NCBI GenBank assembly: GCA_947454215.1
Contig: CANGJN010000020.1
Span: forward strand, 1 to 7,960
Source: Neisseriaceae bacterium
Lineage (GTDB): Bacteria; Pseudomonadota; Gammaproteobacteria; Burkholderiales; UBA11063
Reading direction: 5' to 3'
Length of the DNA: 7,960 bases
Every line of letters begins with the position of its first letter. Position 1 is the first letter of the stretch. The translations under genes were made by a program, and so were the position numbers. This document shows, in pieces, positions 6,493-7,960 of this stretch. The notes under the pieces were generated by a model. The model was not told where the DNA came from. It worked only from the letters and a program-made list of their open reading frames with translations, and made no database searches.

Positions 6493-7743
6493 TTATTTAA
6501 AAATACGTTGAATTATTTCTTCACCAGATTTGATATTTTGGTTATTTAAAAATTCTTGATACTTTTCCACTTGATTATTTAATATGTCAAATTCGGACTG
6601 ATTAATTAATTTTTTTTCAAAAGTAAACATTTTAGCATCAAAATTTCTCATAAACTCTTCACCAAAATCAAATATTTTATCAAAAGTATCTAATATATTA
6701 TTAACTAAATGTAATTTAGATGAAATTAGAATTAAATAGATCTGCTCTTTTTTATTTATTGGTGAATCATTTTCAGCACTAATCTGAAATAAATTGATAC
6801 CTTCACGATTATAATAATATATTCCATTGTTTTCTAAGAAACTATTTTCTATTAAATATTTATGTAATTTTGCACCACTAATTGGGGCAGGAATTTTGAT
6901 AAATATTTGAAATAAAAATCTTATATCTTTGATCATTTTACATTTATTATTAATTGCGATTAAGTTTTCTTTGTAATCAGAAAATCTTAAGTGTCCATCA
7001 TTATTTATGACATATTGATGTAATTCTTTATAAATAAAATTAATATTATCTTGATTCAAAATACATTCATTATCAACTAAACTTATAATTAATTTTAGAG
7101 CTTTAGCCTCATATTTCTTACCACTACTATATGGTACCCAGACTAAATTTTTATTAAGCACAAAATATTCTGGTTGCATTGAAATGTATTGGTTTATTTG
7201 CGGTAAAATTTTAAGTTTTTGTGTTTCTTCAAAATAAATATCTATTACTAAGTCAAGTTGATTATTTATTTTTTCATGAAATGGAAAAACTATTTGATCC
7301 AGTTCTTCAAAGAAAGCCTCCATGCTTCCAATTGGTGTTTCATTAATTTTAATAATCTTCGTAGATCGTGATTCATTTAATTCTTTTATAGGTGAAGTAC
7401 TTTGTGAATTTTCATTTAGATTATTATCAAAATTTGAGTTATCATGGACTATATCGAATTCTTTTGAATTTATATTTTCTAATTCTTCACCAAAAATTAA
7501 AGAAGAATCTCTTTGGTCTTGATTAGTAAAGATATCTTTTTGCATTATTATTTTATTTTCATGATCATTGTCGGCATCTAGTATAGTAATTTTTTCATTA
7601 TTCATTAGAACGTCATCTGTAGAAAGATTAAAACTACTATGTATCTTTTTTTTATATTTTAAGTCGTCATAAATATAATATATTAAAATAACCACAACTA
7701 CGGCAAGAACTAAAAAAATAATTGATAATTGAAATATACTCAT
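6493..7743 (-). CDS. zipA: ZipA-like cell division protein (FtsZ ring anchor)
   Basis: ZipA tethers FtsZ filaments to the inner membrane during septum assembly. This protein has 416 residues. A single N-terminal membrane helix lies at about 4-26, followed by a short basic YKKK, then a linker to about 140 rich in Asn, Asp, Glu and Ser, the usual N-out layout. The second half has two parts. The first, about 160-270, includes VWVPYSSGKKY. The second, about 275-416, includes PAPISGAKLHKYLIE (286-300), GIYYYNREGINLFQIS and a final NNQNIKSGEEIIQRIFK. These match the extended betaproteobacterial ZipA pattern, in which the protein ends in a Gly-Ser...LFS-type tail. The start at 7743 has GGAG 8 nt upstream and overlaps the darP stop as ATGA. 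The sequence has drifted far from E. coli ZipA, so the assignment rests on architecture and short motifs. Confidence 0.75.
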   Translation of the reverse strand: MSIFQLSIIFLVLAVVVVILIYYIYDDLKYKKKIHSSFNLSTDDVLMNNEKITILDADNDHENKIIMQKDIFTNQDQRDSSLIFGEELENINSKEFDIVHDNSNFDNNLNENSQSTSPIKELNESRSTKIIKINETPIGSMEAFFEELDQIVFPFHEKINNQLDLVIDIYFEETQKLKILPQINQYISMQPEYFVLNKNLVWVPYSSGKKYEAKALKLIISLVDNECILNQDNINFIYKELHQYVINNDGHLRFSDYKENLIAINNKCKMIKDIRFLFQIFIKIPAPISGAKLHKYLIENSFLENNGIYYYNREGINLFQISAENDSPINKKEQIYLILISSKLHLVNNILDTFDKIFDFGEEFMRNFDAKMFTFEKKLINQSEFDILNNQVEKYQEFLNNQNIKSGEEIIQRIFK

Positions 7744-7960
7744 TTATTTTGCTCCAATTTTAATATTATTTTAATTAATTTAAATAACTCTTTATAATAT
7801 TTATTTTGATTAAGATCTTGATTTTTTTTTGTCATTTTTATTAATATTCTAAGTTGGCCAATATCTTGAGGATGATATTTTTCTATAAATATCTCTAACT
7901 CTTTTTCGTCTTCTAGTAACTTTTTTCTCCATAATTCACATAAATGCATTAGTTTAATAT
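7740..7960 (-). CDS. darP: DarP / YjgA (DUF615) ribosome-assembly factor, C-terminal part only
   Basis: DarP associates with late precursors of the 50S ribosomal subunit and aids their maturation. About 73 C-terminal codons are present. A Met at 7949 could be taken for a start, but the frame is open through it to the window edge (Ile-Lys-Leu before it). In the family the matching residues are internal, so the gene almost certainly continues beyond 7960; full length is usually about 170-190 residues. The end of the DUF615 domain is clear: ELWRKKLLEDEKELEIF, HPQDIGQLRILIKMTKK (where the family has P.aDrqqLR.LirnA.kE) and YYKELFKLIKIIL (family: elFr.Lre). The stop TGA overlaps the zipA ATG. Its partners in the window share only expression with it. 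Confidence 0.82.
   Translation of the reverse strand, partial: IKLMHLCELWRKKLLEDEKELEIFIEKYHPQDIGQLRILIKMTKKNQDLNQNKYYKELFKLIKIILKLEQNK
7752..7755 (-). promoter_or_regulatory. Ribosome binding site of zipA inside the darP end
   Basis: GGAG on the minus strand, 8 nt before the ATG at 7743, lies within the last codons of darP. With the ATGA overlap it points to translational coupling of the two genes. Confidence 0.5.

Noticed and set aside
7322..7522. 66-codon plus-strand open frame
   Set aside because: It is antisense to the zipA linker and has no ribosome binding site or recognisable motif.
7740..7949. Treating the DarP piece as a complete 69-residue protein starting at 7949
   Set aside because: The frame is open upstream of that Met to the window edge, and the matched residues are internal in the family, so the true start lies outside the window.

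Overview
The window is very A+T-rich (roughly three quarters by eye). Every intact gene, and both decayed ones, reads on the minus strand. The intact products are ordinary proteobacterial proteins: a polyamine ABC importer, a DUF167/YggU protein, a ZipA-type division protein and the end of a DarP (YjgA/DUF615) ribosome-assembly factor. The combination of extreme A+T, simple housekeeping and transport genes, and about 1.6 kb of sequence that looks like old broken genes suggests a host-restricted, genome-reduced bacterium. The long two-part C-terminal half of the ZipA-like protein and its Gly/Ser...RIFK end resemble betaproteobacterial (Alcaligenaceae-like) ZipA. A betaproteobacterial endosymbiont, for example of the Kinetoplastibacterium kind, is therefore my best guess, but this is inference and no rRNA is present to confirm it.

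Layout, left to right. Positions 1-175 hold a 12-bp hairpin and non-coding sequence downstream of the transporter. Positions 176-4042 hold a complete four-gene polyamine uptake operon, transcribed leftwards as ATPase (potA) > permease (potB) > permease (potC) > periplasmic binding protein (potF/potD-like). The first three genes overlap and the last follows after 30 nt. Positions 4043-5647 have no intact gene. They hold at least two minus-strand pseudogene remnants whose families I could not identify. One still has a clean extended -10 promoter and a Shine-Dalgarno site in front of its old ATG. Positions 5648-5962 encode the YggU/DUF167 protein. Positions 5963-6492 are non-coding with a 10-bp tandem duplication. 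Positions 6493-7743 encode the ZipA-like protein, and 7740-7960 is the 3' end of darP, which continues past the window and overlaps zipA by ATGA.

How the genes work together: PotF-like protein would capture putrescine or spermidine in the periplasm, PotB/PotC form the channel and PotA powers it, so the cell probably imports host polyamines. DarP (50S assembly) and ZipA (FtsZ ring anchoring) are unrelated in function but appear translationally coupled. I found no CRISPR array, insertion sequence, phage gene, tRNA, defence system or clearly novel system. The points most worth checking are the altered ligand pocket of the binding protein, the pseudogene region with surviving expression signals, and the unusual darP-zipA junction without an adjacent ligA.
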